From contig ML660201.1 in the NCBI GenBank assembly GCA_007570785.1, forward strand, positions 46,924,949-46,988,948: 64,000 bases of DNA, given 5' to 3'. The translations under genes were made by a program, and so were the position numbers. Under the pieces are notes generated by a model, which worked only from the letters and a program-made list of their open reading frames with translations, did not search any database and was not told where the DNA came from. This DNA comes from Antilocapra americana (taxonomy: Eukaryota > Chordata > Mammalia > Artiodactyla > Antilocapridae). Shown here in pieces: positions 37,201 through 52,200 of this stretch. Numbering within the stretch: position 1 is the first letter of the stretch; every line of letters starts with the position of its first letter.

Positions 37201-40200
37201 TCTTAAGAGTCTTAAGCAATTTCCTGGATTTCTCGACTTTTCAACCTTTGTTTTCATTAGCAACCCTTCAAAGAAATTAGTTTGATTCCAAACTTATACA
37301 AATCCATCCTATCCACAGTAAATAAGGACCTAGAATCCAAAGTAAGCAAAAGAGCTGTAGGTTCCCTAATGTGATTTATGTTTGCTGAAGCTGCTGTAGG
37401 AGGCCATACATGAGCACCTCCAGTTAGGTGTGTTACTTGCAGAAGCTCTCCAGGCTTGGACTTCTTACACAAACCCAGAAAAACAAAACAAAACAAACAA
37501 AAAACACCCCTGGTTAAAACCTCTGACTCTATAACAAAACTATTCATCCATAAAGACCACTATCACAGAATGAAAACAGAGCAAAGTATTTGGTATAAAT
37601 GTTAAAATTTGCTTGAGAATAGCTTTTGGATACAAATATATTTTTACAACCTGAAAATTATATTGCTTTCTTTTATTTATTTATTTTTGGCTGCAGTGCA
37701 CCGCTTGTAGGAGCTTACTTCCCTACAGTGGAAGAGTGGGGTCCTAACCAATGGACGGCCAGGGAATTCCCAAAATGAAATTTCTTGACCTTCCCAAAGA
37801 AATAGAACTTCAACACCATACCTGGTCTGATCCCTTGATCTCAACAGCACTAGCAACAGCAACAAAGCCTCAGAATTAGCATACCAGGTGCAGCCCCTCC
37901 ATGTATGGAAAACGACACAGGCCTCCGCTGAAACTGAAAATTTTACTGATGACTACAAGTCCACTAATGACCAACTCAGAATATTCCAGCAGAGCTGCAG
38001 TGAGAACTGATAACGTGAAGAGAGGATGTGTCTCAGCTCAATTCAGTCACTCAGTCGTGCCCGACTCGTTGCGACAACATGGACTGTAGCACACCAGGCT
38101 TCCCTGTCCATCACCAGCTCCTGGAGCTTACTCAAACTCAGGTCCACCGAGTCAGTGATGTGTCCAGCACTTTGTAAACCTGAAGAGATGTCCATCTATT
38201 CTTTCAAAGCCAACCGCTGAGGACGTATCAATATACACAACACTGGGCACATGTACCTCCCACCAGCCTTCTACAGGAGGCGCTCTGATTGCCCACAGTA
38301 TGGCCACATCATATCACAGGCTGTCAAGGACTAGGTTTCCCTCAATCCATTATGAATGTGAAGGAATTTTGAGACCATTAATTAAAGCAAAATGTAGAAT
38401 GACGGCACCTTGCCCAGTAATGGACACCAAGGAAGATCTACAGGGCCCTCTGAGCAAAAAGAAGCAGAGGGTTAAGGAAGAGTACCTAGAAGAATTTATG
38501 CTGAAAGGTAGCCTCCGAAGAGAGGCCACCTCCTCCCTGATTTGGGTCACAAGAGAGAACACACACTGTCACCCACAGCGGTCTCCCAGAGGAAGACATG
38601 TCAGGTGATGTTGGGGGGAGGGGGGCAATACTTAAGTTACTTTCAGCAAGAGGGCCAAAACAAATATATATTAAAATATTACAGATAAAAATCTGTCATT
38701 CTCAGAGTGCAGACAGCTGAGCTCAGGAAAGAACTAAGCTAAGTATTCACACCATTTTACTGTGAAATGCTCAAAGAGCTTGGCAATCCATTCTGAATCC
38801 ATTAAAGTTGACACTTTGTAACTGAAGAAGTCTTCCATTCTTATGTGTTCAACTGCAGAGAACAAAAGTCTTCCAGCAGAACCAAGACAAACTATTGCTG
38901 GACTGTTTTGATCAAGCAACTAAAAACCTGTGAGTAGCTAGGATTATGTATTACCAAGAAAGACTTAAAAGTATCTATGTATGTCTGTATGTATGCATTA
39001 TCAAGAAGGTCTTAGAGCATTCATTCATTCATTCACTTTTGGCTGTGCCGCAAAGCTTGTGAGATCTCAGTTCCCTGAACCCGGGCCATAGTAGTGAAAA
39101 CCCAGAATTCTAACCACTAGGCCACGAGGGAAACCCCCCAAGAAGAACCTATAATGAGGTCAAACCTCTTCCAAAAAGGGTGAGAAACAACCGCTGTTAA
39201 CCAAAATAGACTAAGGACTTGGGAAGGACACATGACCATGTCACATTCAAGACAAATTTGCGGTTCTATAAGATCAACATGTAATAAGAAAATTAAAAGT
39301 CTTATTATGTATGAGGCTTTTTTCCATTTCTGAATACACTTTCAGAAATGAGAGAAGGAAAGAATACCTCTTTCAAATTCACTTCATGAAGCTAACATAA
39401 CCTTGATAAAAGGCTGACTTAACATGGGAAAACGCCTAAGGCAATTCATTGAATTAACAAAGTAAAGGCAGAAAAAAACCCAAATGATCATTTCAGTAGA
39501 TACAAGAAAACTGAGAAATCATTCAAGATAAAAATTCTCAGCAAATTAGGAAGAAAAATAGAACTGCCTAAATCTAATACAGGGTATCTAAGGAAAACAC
39601 TATATTCTATAACAACAATGAATGCTAAGATTAGGAACATGACAGGGAAGACCAGTCTCATCATTTCATTTAACACCATACTGAAGGCCCTAATAAGGCA
39701 TGGGGAGAAAAAAAACGACACACAAAAAAAGACACAAAACCACTAGTAGAACTAATAACTTTAGTAAGGTTAAAAAAAATAGAATGCCAATATATAAAAA
39801 TCACAAATGTGTTTCTACATAGCAGCAAATAAAAATTAACATTTATTGATAAAACTAAAATTTATTGATAAATATATTTTATTTACCCCAATGTATCTAA
39901 AATATTTCAACATGTTAATGCACTGAAAATTATTAACGAACTACGTTTTACACCTTTTTTTTCCATCTAATTGTTCAAAGTCCATTTTATTCAGAATTAT
40001 ACCACGTATTAATCCAAACTGGTCATGTTTCAAATGCCCAATGGCTACATGTGATCACAGCTACCATAATGGACAAAACAGCTAGAGACAAAACACAGCA
40101 ATCAAAATTAATCAAAATCAAAGCAGGGGGTTGAGGTATACATTAATAGTTGATCCTAAAATGTATGGAGAGGACCCCGAATATCCAACGCAACCTTGAA

Positions 40201-43200
40201 AGAGCAAAGTTGGAAGAGACTTACACTATCTAACTTCAAGACACACCTACAGTAATCAAGACAGTGGGGTACTGGCTTAAGGACAGACATATTTATAGAT
40301 CAATGAAACAGAATAGTAAACTCATACACTTACGATTAATTGTCTACTAAGGTACCATTGTAAGTCAACAAATGATAAAACTGTCTTTTCAACAAATGGT
40401 TCCAGAATAACTGAACATCACTATACAAAACATAGAATTTAAATGCTTAGTTCAGGTCACACAAAAATTACCTCAGGATAGTTCACAGTGTTAAATGAAA
40501 CTGAAAAACTATAAAACTTTCAGAAGAAAATCTTTGCAATCTTGGTTTTTTAGGTAAAGATTTCTTACATATGACACTGAAAGCACAATCCTTAAGACAA
40601 AAAATACGATATACTGGAGTTCATCAAAATTAAAGTTTCATTCTTCAAAAGACATTATTAAGAAAATGGAAGAGATGAGCCACAAAAGATATGATTTGCA
40701 AAAGAAAAAATAATTGCAAATCATATATCTGATAAACAACTTAATTCAGAACATATAAAGAACTCACACAACTCAAAAAGCTCCTCGGCATTATTAGTCA
40801 TTAGGGAAACGCAAATTAGAACTACAAGATACAACTTCACACTCACTAGAATGATACAGACAATACCTAATACCTAATGATACTGACAATACCTAAGTGC
40901 TAGTAAGCAGGTGGAGAACCTGGAACACTTATTAATGCTGGTGGGAATGTAAAATAGCAGAGTCTCCTCAGAAAACAGTTTTGCAGTTTCTTCAAATGTT
41001 AAACGCAATCCCACTACTAGATATTTATCCAAGAGAAATGAAAACATGTCCTTGCAAATCCTTGTTATACAAACCATCACAGCGGCATATTTCATAAGAG
41101 CCAAGAATTGGAATCAACCCAAATGCTCATCAACTGATGAATGAATGAATCAACAAAATGTGATATATATCCATAAAATGGAAATTCCTCACTGGGCAGT
41201 ACAAGGAGAGCATTACTGACGTGATAGAGCATGGATCAACCTTGAAAACGTGCCAAGTGAAAGCAGCCGGACACAAAAGACTACATGCAATAAGATTCAA
41301 TTCATATAAAATTTCTAGGAAAGGCAAATCTATGCAGACAGTAAAGATGATCAGTAGTTTCCTGGGACTGGGAGTGGGGACTAACCTACAAATGGATACA
41401 AGGGAACTTCTTGGCTAATGAAAATGTTCTATCACTTGGACTGTGGTGATGGCTGTACACTTGTTTACATTTACTACAACTCTTCTACTGGTACACTCTA
41501 AAATGAATGAGTTTAATGGAATGTAAGTAATACTTCAATAAAGGCTAAAAATAAAATTGATCGATGGACAGATACATGATAAGGTAAATGGAGGAAAAAG
41601 TTAGCACCTGTATAATCTAGATGGCAGATAAACGGATACCCACTGTACAATTCTTTATAAGTCTTTGTATATTTTAAATTTTTCATGAAGTTGGAGGGAA
41701 AGTTTGCCAACTTTAATTCAATGGCAATCTTCAGAATAAACAAATGTCACGAGAAACAGAGGGTTGACCCTTACACCATTGCATCAGAATAGTTCATTTT
41801 GATCTTTTACGTACTCTTCAGAATGAAAGCATCCCCTTTAGAGTTTTGAACATACACAGTTCTGACCAAAGATGAACTGACTAGACAATGTGAATTTTAG
41901 TGTAAGTAGGTCTGTAATGCCAGTAACTTCACAACACTTCGGCCCCTCTAAACCTCCCACACCAAGCCCTTGAGGGAGGGAGGGAAAGTAGTGGTATATA
42001 GTTCACCAAACACTGAAGGGTCCTGAAGTCCCTGGGTGGTCCAGAGAAGGCTTTCAGAGTCAAAGATGGAGTCAGAACACGGTCAGGTGTAGCCCATCTT
42101 CCTTGCCTTTTCCTCTTATCCCCTCTGCCTTCAAACCTGACCCACAATGGGTCAGAAGGCTCTGGAGAGCATTCCGTGAAGCTTGAAAGGACCGTGGGGT
42201 CACCTCTGTCATCATCCAGCCTGGACTCTGCTCTGTATGGCCCATCCAATCTGGCTTGGCTTTGCCATGACATTTACAATCTCAACACCCTCAGATGGTT
42301 TTCAGATCTTTATTTCAGGAAGCACTTGGCTACATGAATGTCAAAAAGGACTTGGCTCCTGGACATCACTATTTCCCAGAGGTTGCAGGCAAACTTCTAT
42401 CATCCTCTGGAATTTGTGTTTGGAGAGATCTTTAAAAAGCTACTTCCCAGATACAGGCCCTCAAAATATGTTCAGTAGTTACCACTTGTGCAGACACCTA
42501 AAGACGGAGACGACTACTGGGGAGTTAAGTTCTCCTTTCTGTTTTTTTAATAAAGAATATATAAAGTGTCCATACAATTCTATCCCGGCTTCACAAGCAG
42601 GGTTGGGGGGTGGGTGGGGAGGAGGTGGCCCTGAGGGGGAAACCCTGGATAGCAGCCAATGATGCTGAGATTTTCTCACAGAGGTAGTGACGTGTACATG
42701 AGGATTGTAGCACTGTATCCAGCAAGCCATTCCTGACATGGCTAACAGCACACAAGTCCACAACCTCAGCATTTCACGAGATATTCTGCTCCCACTTTCT
42801 TCTGTGATCTAAGGGCTTCAGAGACTAGAGGAGTGAAACAGTGTAAACAGTGAATAGGGCCTGTCAACTTGGAATGGAGCCTATCTTGATAAGAGAAAAT
42901 TTTTGGACCCCCTCATTACAAGGAGACAGATGCAGGATTCCAGGAGCTTAGAAAACACAACTCCAGCAGCAATTTGGTTACTGGCTTACATTTTAGCCTT
43001 CCTATGACTTGCCGCCTCACTCTACGTTTCAGTTTTCTTGCGTGTATTTTCTCTGTTCAGTCCCCAAACAGAAAGCAGACTGTGGTGAATCTGTTTTTCA
43101 AATCACAGGACCCCGAGTCCACCTGAAGTTCGTTAGTACATGAGAGTCTCAAATTTCTTTTCTGATTTCCACTAAACTCTTTCCCCAGAAAAATTTGCCT

Positions 43201-46200
43201 ATCAGAATTTTATAAATTAATCATTGGAACAAACATTTTTGATCCTCTGACCACAAAGCACTTAAAATACCAGAGGGAGATAAATCCTGCCATGGAAGGA
43301 GACGCTCAGTACATACAACATTCTGGATCCTTTCTAATACACAGCCAACATCTGTCTTTGGGGAAAATGTATTAGGAATTTCAGGAAATGTAACCGTTAT
43401 TACTTGACATCCCAGAGCACTTGGATTGTATATGTTTATTATTCAAATAATGCACAGGACATGCTCATTTGATATAAGGATCAAGGCACATACTGAATAG
43501 CCTCCATTCCTGACAACAGCTCCCCAGGAAAACCCTGAGCATGGTCAGTTGCTTCTTCATCTTTTTCGTCTCCTCTGGTTGGTTCAAGCTGTCCAGTCCT
43601 TGGGGACGAGTTAACAGCACAGCTTGCAAATAGATTTTTTCCCCCAGAAACAGAAATTCAGCAGCCCACCAGAACTGTCACCAGCCCTTCCCACACTTAC
43701 CAGTGCCATAGGGAGGATGCAGCCAATGGCAGAGAGCATCAACGGCCTGAAAAAATACAGGTGGTAGTTTCAATTTTTATTTAGAATTCTTACTTGCCAA
43801 CTGCCTGAAGTGTTTTCAGGCTACCCGAATGGGGCTCCATGCCTCAGCCTGTTGTTAAGCCACTTCATGGTCCAATCACATTTGTTAACAAACGCTAGTG
43901 GCCATTCACTAAAAGGCAGAGAGGAAGGAAAGGAGTGAACTGTTGGCCAGCTTCTGGGTCTAGGGTAGGAAGGGATGTGATATGGGAAAACTAGCCTAAG
44001 GAGATCAAGATGGATGGATTCAAGTCTTGGAGAGCAGAAGGTGAGGTGAGAAAGTACTGAAGGAATAAGAGAAAGAAGCAGGGTTAAAGCACAGAGACAA
44101 AAGAGAAGGTGAACTCCAGGCTAGAATGGGGCAAAATCAGCGGCGGTGGTGGTAATGGGGTCCCAGACACGTGCTCTTAGGCAAGACCCAGCCCTCAAGT
44201 CTAGTTTCAGTGGTGGCCCCTCACTTCTCCCATTCATCACACCTCCATACTCTCAGGCTCTAAAAGGTCAGCTCTCTGGCACCTTATTCTAACTTTGCTT
44301 CCCTGCATTTTCTCTCCATGGAGGGAGAGCTGACTGGTAATTGAGGCACCCACATGTTATAAATGCTCTACAAAATCTGATTAATGAAACACTAATTTGA
44401 AGACATCTCTCCAGTCTAACTTTTAGTTCTATTATGGTCTCTGATCATTAAAATCAATGCCAGAAACATCTAAAGACCTGACTAACTAGTTACTTATGAA
44501 AAATACAATAAAACAAAAATGCAAAGGTCATCCCTTCCTTGACCTTGAGGGTACTTTGTTTATTATGAAAAACTCTGGGCATCTACATAAGTGAAGAGTA
44601 TGATGAAACCCATGTGTCCATCACCTAGTTCCAACATCAACTCAGAACCAGGCTACACCTTACCTACCCCACTATCCTCGAGATTCTTGCAACGTAAATC
44701 TCAGCCAGTATATCTTTTCGGGTTTGCATTTCAATGAAAATCTTCTGGAAAATACTTAGTACAAAAGGCAGATTACAGCCCCGTCTAGAATTCCAAAAGG
44801 TTTTCCAGGGAGGAGCCATATACAGGTAGGATGACTACTACTTTAGTGAACCAAAGTCATATTCGTTAATCACAACCAAAAGAAATGCAGATAGGAGCTC
44901 ATATCCAATGAATAATACATAATAGGACTAAAACCCAAGTCTCCTATCATAGTCCTGTAGCTACAAGCCCATCTTGTCCATATGTGATTTCAAACGATGC
45001 GCTGTCTCTTCCAGCTATGGCGACTGCGAGGAGGGCAAAAGAGAGGGAATGAATTCCAGACACTTCTAGGGAGTTCCAGCTAGGTCACCTCTCTTCTCCA
45101 GAGGGTACCTCAGAGCCCAGCATATCTTAGCGACAAGGCCACAAACTCCAACAACATGTTTCAAAGACAGAGTCTCTGACTGCTGCTGTTAATTATGTTC
45201 AAAACGTATCACATTTCTATACACTTACATGTTTATGTAAATAAAGCTCCATGGAATGAAGCTCTTTTCTGGGGGAAGAGGCTTTTCACAGCACTTCCCT
45301 TCTCTGTCACACCTAAGCACCTAGAACAGCGCCTGTGCCAGTATGCGGTCCCATATGCTGACACTGCCCTCCTCCTGTCTCCTGGGGTCTCACCTGCCTA
45401 TCCACAGCCTCCTCCGGAGCCTGGGCAGGCAGGCAGGCATCAAAGCCTCCCAAGCCCTCAAGGGGTGCGCAGTCTAGCAGGAGAGGCCAGATACAGATCT
45501 AGAAAGGAAGGTTTAAAGGAAAAAAAAAAGGACGGTGAACTGAGAGGTCTTTTAATGTGACAGGAATGGCAGAGATGCTGACAGGAGGTTTGAGGAGGCA
45601 ACAATCAAATGTTAGGGAGCAGAGCAGTAAAGAGTTCAGGCTGGAATCTGGAGAAACCACTTCAAGTTTCTCAACAGAGCAAGATAAAATGGTACTTCCA
45701 GTGGCTATATCAGAAAATATGGAATAGAAGCAGAAAAGGTTTTCTTTATGCATATCTGCTTTCTGTCTTATCATTCTAAAAAAGGAGGAGGCAGAAAGTG
45801 AAGGCCAAGAGACCTTTCAGTTATTTTGTGGTAGAGGTTAAATTGTCTTTTCCCCATCTTTCTTAGCATCTCTCTAAAAGTTAAAACAACAGAAGATACT
45901 CAGAAACACTTGTTTTATTGAGAATCAACAAATTCTCAACCTATCCCAATTACAGCAAACTCTTAACCTACTCCAATTGTCACTGAACAAAAAATAAAAT
46001 GGTTCATAAAAAGCATTTTGATGAAAAGGAACAGTATCTGCCACTCGATCCCACCCCATCCGATCCTCTCCCAGACTTCCTAGCCAGGACAAATCTCTCC
46101 CAGTCACTTGTCTGGGTTCTTCTGGTTGTTACCAACATCGCTGAGCGTGCCCATAATTCTCTACCAGACCTAGCTTCTTATACCACTCCCTACCCACTCC

Positions 46201-49200
46201 CATCCCAGCCCCAACTTCTGAATATTTAAATCACTATTTTCAGTTCTTCTATCTGTAGCCTTTGTAATTTGAAGATATTGTTTACAGAATCAGAGTTGCA
46301 TTTTCACCCCTGAGCTTCCAATGGCACTCTCCTCACCCACTCAAAGGATGTTTATACATGTGGCATAAATACATCATTATTACTAGCTGTCAACCACACA
46401 TACTTGTGCCACATGGTGTGTTTGCCTTGTATTTATTTGGCCTGTGACTTCTGTGTGTAGTTTTTCTGCTTTGCATGGGAATTCTAATTCCCTTCTCCCT
46501 TATGAAGAGTTTTATGGTTTCTCACCATATCCCAACTATCTTCCAACTTCTTCATTCTATCTATTGCTAGGAATCCACCTCACTCCTATTCCAGAAGAAA
46601 TTTTTCTTGGATCCCACCAAGTTTCTGTTCCAATCTGGGCTGATCATTTTCCAGGCCTGCTACAAGCAGAATATAGGACTTTTCACTGGATCGCTAGGTT
46701 AGTTCAATTACTTCTTGAATTATTATTTTTCTTTTTTGATCTTCATCTTGAATTACTTCAGCAAAGGTACAGGAGAAGTAAATTTTTGGTGTCCTTGCTC
46801 ATCTGAAAATGAATTTAGTTTTGCAATGATAGAACTCTTTTCCCTCAGGACTTGGAAGACCACTGCACTACTGTCTTCTGCCTGTCAATGCTGGAGACAC
46901 GATTCCCATGTCTTTTAGAAGACCTGGTGTATCTATGGAAACCTTTAAGGTTTTCTGCTCTTGTTTTTCTGAAATTTCATAGGGACAATTCTGGCAATGG
47001 CTCTTTCTTTACCCTTCTGGGCAACAGACAGACACTTTCAATACGAAAACTGTTCCTCCCTCTAGCTCTTGGAAATCTTCTTTTGTTTTAATCTTTTCTT
47101 TCCTTCAATTTTTATTTTGTGCTCACTTGCCACAAATTCTGATAAATCCTGGGTATCTGGATTGAATCTCCATGTCTGTTTTTTCACACACCCACCCCCC
47201 CCCCACACACATACATATATATTTGTGTGTATTTTGCCTGTATTTTGGCTTTATGTTGAGAGATTTTCTTGGTTTTATCTTCTGATCTATCTATGGTATA
47301 TTTTTTAAGTTGGCAAACCCATAATTCACCTCCACAGGTTCTTTTCTGCTTTGATTTTCTTCCTGACAGCATCTCTGATTGTTTTATAGAAGCCACATCT
47401 TCTTCAATATCTTGGCAAATACTAAATAGTGCACTTTTAAAAACAAGCAAAATTCCTTCTTGGTCTACATCAGCTACAGTCAATTTCTCTGTTTCTCTTT
47501 CATTATGCATGTCTTCCTCAAATGTCTGGTGATTCTTGGTTAGAATCACCGCTCACAATGAACAAAGTGAAGGGCAACAAGGAGGATGAAGTACTGATAT
47601 GCGCTATAACTTGGAAGAACCTCAAGAACTTATGCCACCAGACACACAGGGTCACATTTCATGAACCCATTTCTATAACATATATAGGTAAACCCAGAGA
47701 CACAGAGGGCATATTTGTTGTTGCCAGAGGCACAGGGAGGGGGAGAGTACACATGCTTGCTGGGGACCACGGTTCCGTTCTGGGGGTGATGAAAATGCTT
47801 TGGAACTAGACGGAGAAGATGATTCCCAACACCATGAGTGTATTAACATCACCACATTGTACACTTTCAAATGGTGAATTTTATGTGGATGTTACAATTT
47901 GTAAAAAGGGGGTCTCAGGAAATGAACCCTAACTCTGTGCACATGAGCAGAACCAGGCACCAGCCAGGCTTCTCTTTAGGGTGACTGATCAGGAGCAGCT
48001 ATTATTCAAGGCTCAGGGGCTCCCAAAATGACAAATAAAGATAGCTAAATCTGACCTCTAAGTGCCTGATTTCCCTAAGATTATCCAGATTATTTTGCCA
48101 AGACAGAGACCAAGTGGGGGCGGGGCTGTAGTTCCACATGCAGACCTTTAATTAATCTTCTCATCTGCAGTCTAAGTCAGGCCATCAAAGCCCACAGCCT
48201 CTTCAAAGACATGCTGGACAAACTGGCTCCCATGTGCAATAATGTCCCATACGCTCCCCCTACATGTTCTGTTATTCTGTGTTTGTAACATATATATGCC
48301 TTTACCTTCATTTTCATGGTATTTAAAAATGGAGGCACTTCCATATTTACCTCATGCTCTTCAATAATCTCTCTTCCTGCCCTCCCCAGCTCACCAGGCA
48401 ACCATTATTTTCCTTTACAACAGGTAAGTTTACATTTTCTAGCATTTTATATGATTGAAATCATAAATTGCTTATTCCCCCCCCACCACCCCGAGTCCCT
48501 TCATGCAGCATATTCTGAGATTTATCAATGGTACTTGTTTGAGTGGCCCACTCTTTTTACATTGATGAGAGCATGCTGTTCTCTGGGTATGCCACAGTCC
48601 ATTCATCTGTTCGTAGATATTTGGGTTGTTTCCAGTTTTTGGCTATTGCAAATAAGACTGCTATAGAAAGCCGAATACCAAACAAACAAAAACAAATGGA
48701 GAAGGGACAAATATATGTGAGGGCAGTCAACCAACTTTAAGCAAACACTTGAGGTGTTCTACTAGAGTGTCATAAAATAAAAAGCCTGTAAAATATTCAC
48801 ATTGTATTTATGATTGCAGATACTATTAGTCATTTTCACATCTACTCATTATCAACATGGACATAAGAACCCACTTTTATTTTGATAAGGAAATACGAAG
48901 TTATGTTTAGATATCAAAAATATTACAGGAACCCTATCCAATTTGTGAGTACAGGTGGGCAGTTTACATCCTACTCCCATTCTTCTTACAAAACCACTAC
49001 ACCCCAAATGCTGGATGTATCTTTTCAGCAGCCAAAAAGAGGATGTACTGCTCACTCCTCATATCAGTAACCTGGATCATTTCACAATTTTTTTTGTACT
49101 TCCACAGGACTATAATGTCAAATACCTCATCTCACCTCTGAAGATTCTGTTTTATTACATCTGCACGAAGTTCAGTCTTGTATATGAGAACTGCCAAAGC

Positions 49201-52200
49201 TAAATCTGACATGCACTCTAAGCTAGGAACCACACATCCATCAGGTATGTACTATCTATATTTAAAAGTCAGCTGGCTTCATGGAAGCCCTTAAACAAGC
49301 ATATCATCTATTTACAAACGGAAACGTATAGAAGTACAGCCTTGGGGTTAGATGCTCAACTTTTGCAATTATTGGTCTGGACTTATTTATTTAGACAGTC
49401 ATATCAACAACAAGCAACACTTACTGAGAACAAAACATAACCAGGCATCTTTGCTCGGTGCTGTTTATACAAAGAAAAGGTATGGACCTTTATCTCAAAG
49501 AGTTCAATTCCCGGCTTACAAACAACTAGTATCAGTATATATCAAGAAACATGCAAAAACGGGGGCAGAGGTAAGTGTCTGAATCTGCCTGGAGATCAGA
49601 GAGGGCTTCAGGGGAGAAGGGAGTCAAGGGTAAGTCCTCAGTTTCCAGCTTGGTGGATGGTGGTATCCCCAATGAAGATAGAGAATCCAGAAAGCCAGGA
49701 TGGGTGGCACTGGAACATTGTAAAAGACAGCAAGATGGGAAAATGATGGTGAGTGCACGGAAGAGACCAGTAAAGGTCTAAAACAAGAGGGAAGGAAATG
49801 TGTGGGTAGAGCATGTACTGGGCAGGAAAGAAACTGCTAGTCAAAGAGAGCAGCATTCCCAGATAGAGACCACTCTTTGTTCATGACTATAAGAACCGCT
49901 CTGTTGTCCTGTTAAACTCTCCAAACAAACATCTCGCTCTTCCTGCCTATTCTTTCCTCTATTTATGATTGATTACTTGTGGTTATCACAGCAAAACCAT
50001 TTCATGTTTATAAAGGCTTGTGATAGTTTAGAGAAAAGAGAACAAAACACAAGCTTCAAATTCTGAAATTCATGTCAGTTTAAGTAATCAAGCCACAGCA
50101 GGACCTTCAGGTTAAGCAGGATGCGAAGCTTCCTGCTGTCTCATCTGTACCTCTCCTCAAATCTTAGCTCTAACTCGTCCCTCTTTCAGATAGAGAAATC
50201 AAATCCTTTACATTTTCCTAGGGCAGCAGGGGAGCAAAACTGGGGCAGAGCAAAAGTTAAAGTGCTTGGGAGGTGTTTGGGAATTCCCTGGTGGTCCAGC
50301 GGTTAGGGCTCTGCGCTTCCACTGCAAAGGCCACAGGTTCGATCCCTGGTTGGAAAACTAAAGATCCCACATGGTGTGTGGCAAGGCAGCAAAAAAAAAA
50401 AAAAAAAAGTAAGGGGGCATCTTAAAAACAGGATGCTTAGTAAAGGATCTCAGAACTAGGCTAAGCAAGCTAAGCACTTCACTAAGGAGTGCTGTCAATG
50501 CAGGCACGAGACCAAATACCAGAGTTAACTAGAAATGCAGAAACAAAAGACACCATATTCCCCTATAACCTCTTCCTGGTCCCAATTTAAAATTCAATTT
50601 GTGTTATTTTTATTTTATTTTTACTTTACACTAGAAGGACATCAGAGTATTTGGATGAAGGCAAGAGAGCCCAAAGTCCATGATCCAAGTACCATATGGA
50701 CACTCAGAAGCATCACTCAGTAATACATCACCCAGAACCTTCTGCAGTTTGGTTCTTACCCTGTGACTCAAAACACACAATCCAGAGAATGTGTTCTAAG
50801 GAACCACAGCACACATGTGACAGCAATATTCTCGTTATTCAACTCTTGCCCTGCTTCTACCATGACCATGTTTAAACACTCATGTGCCAGGGACTTGACG
50901 TGCATTATCTCACTTAATGCTGTGAAGAAGGTATTAATTATCATTATTTTATAGATGAGGAAACTGAAGCTTACAGATGTTGAGAAACTTGCCCATGATC
51001 ATGTTATATTAAACGGCAGAAAAGGAAGCGGAACTCAGGCTAGCCTGACCACTAGTAGTGCAAACTAAACAACACACAGGCCACATCCATGAAAATGCTC
51101 ACAGCAATACAACCAGTCCCCGTGACTGTAACACACAAGTACTCACCTAAATGCCTAACAGGGAAGCCGGAGTAAATTATGGTGCAAAAGCAAGACAATG
51201 TGTTATACATAAAATAACATATGAGGGTGAAGTATAAACAAGGAGAGGTGTTTGAAATCCACATTTTTAAACACAGAATATATAAATACATCCACATAAT
51301 GAACACTAGAATGTACTGTCACCCAGAGTAGAGATTTTCCATTTTGTTCACAGCTATTTTCTCAGTGTCTGGCACATAGCAGATGCTCAATAAATACTAG
51401 TTGAATGAATGAATTGCGGAACAGTAACATTACCTATGAATATGGACAAGACCTGTGGAATAATCAGCAAGGAGGAAGCTTTTATTTTAGGGTAACGAGA
51501 GGATGAATGGTATTCTTCGGTGGAATTAGAATCACCCCCTTGATTACACAGTTCCTAAGGCAGTGTGCAAGTACGACAAAAGGCCAGAATGAAAGCTGGC
51601 CTTGAATCTCATGGAGAGCTTCTTTTCTAAAAGGCAGTGAGCACGTGGTATGTGGTGCCAGGTACACAGTGAGGGCACAAAGTCAATGACAACAATAACC
51701 TTTCTAAGCTGGCAAGACAGAGATAACTCCAGCACTAGTTGCTCTTGGGCAATTCTCAATGTCACTCTGGACATTTCTCATCTCTCTTTAAAAAATACAT
51801 TAACACACCAGTAAAACACTTACCGGACTTCCAGACTAAAAAGCATGGTGAAGTATGTCAACACATCCACTAAAGACCAACTATTTGAAACACAGGAATT
51901 TAATCTAGATTCTAGTGAGACAGAGGCACGCAAAGAAACCTGACATCAGATCATAAAAATAGAAATCAGACGGCTGCTCAGCACTCAAGCATTCAGTGTT
52001 ACTGGGCCCAGCTTAAAGACACTTTCCCGTGAGTAGTAACATGAAAACAACCTCTACTTTGTTAATTAATGAACGTATAAATAAAAGTAAAATGTTCTTA
52101 CATTCAGCTATACCAGGATACAAGAAAGTTAATAAATACATTTAGTATTTTCCAGAAGTTACATAAGAACTTAGTGCCACTTGAGAGAAAAGATAAATAT

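Noticed and set aside
42479..42772. 97-codon minus-strand frame with a hydrophobic start resembling a signal peptide
   Set aside because: It has a proline-run middle, no splice context and no known match, in a repeat-poor intron. Chance is the simplest explanation.
45195..47600. Several 90-121 codon frames in the large ARIH2 intron
   Set aside because: AT-rich intron and LINE-like sequence; no conserved domain and no codon pattern.
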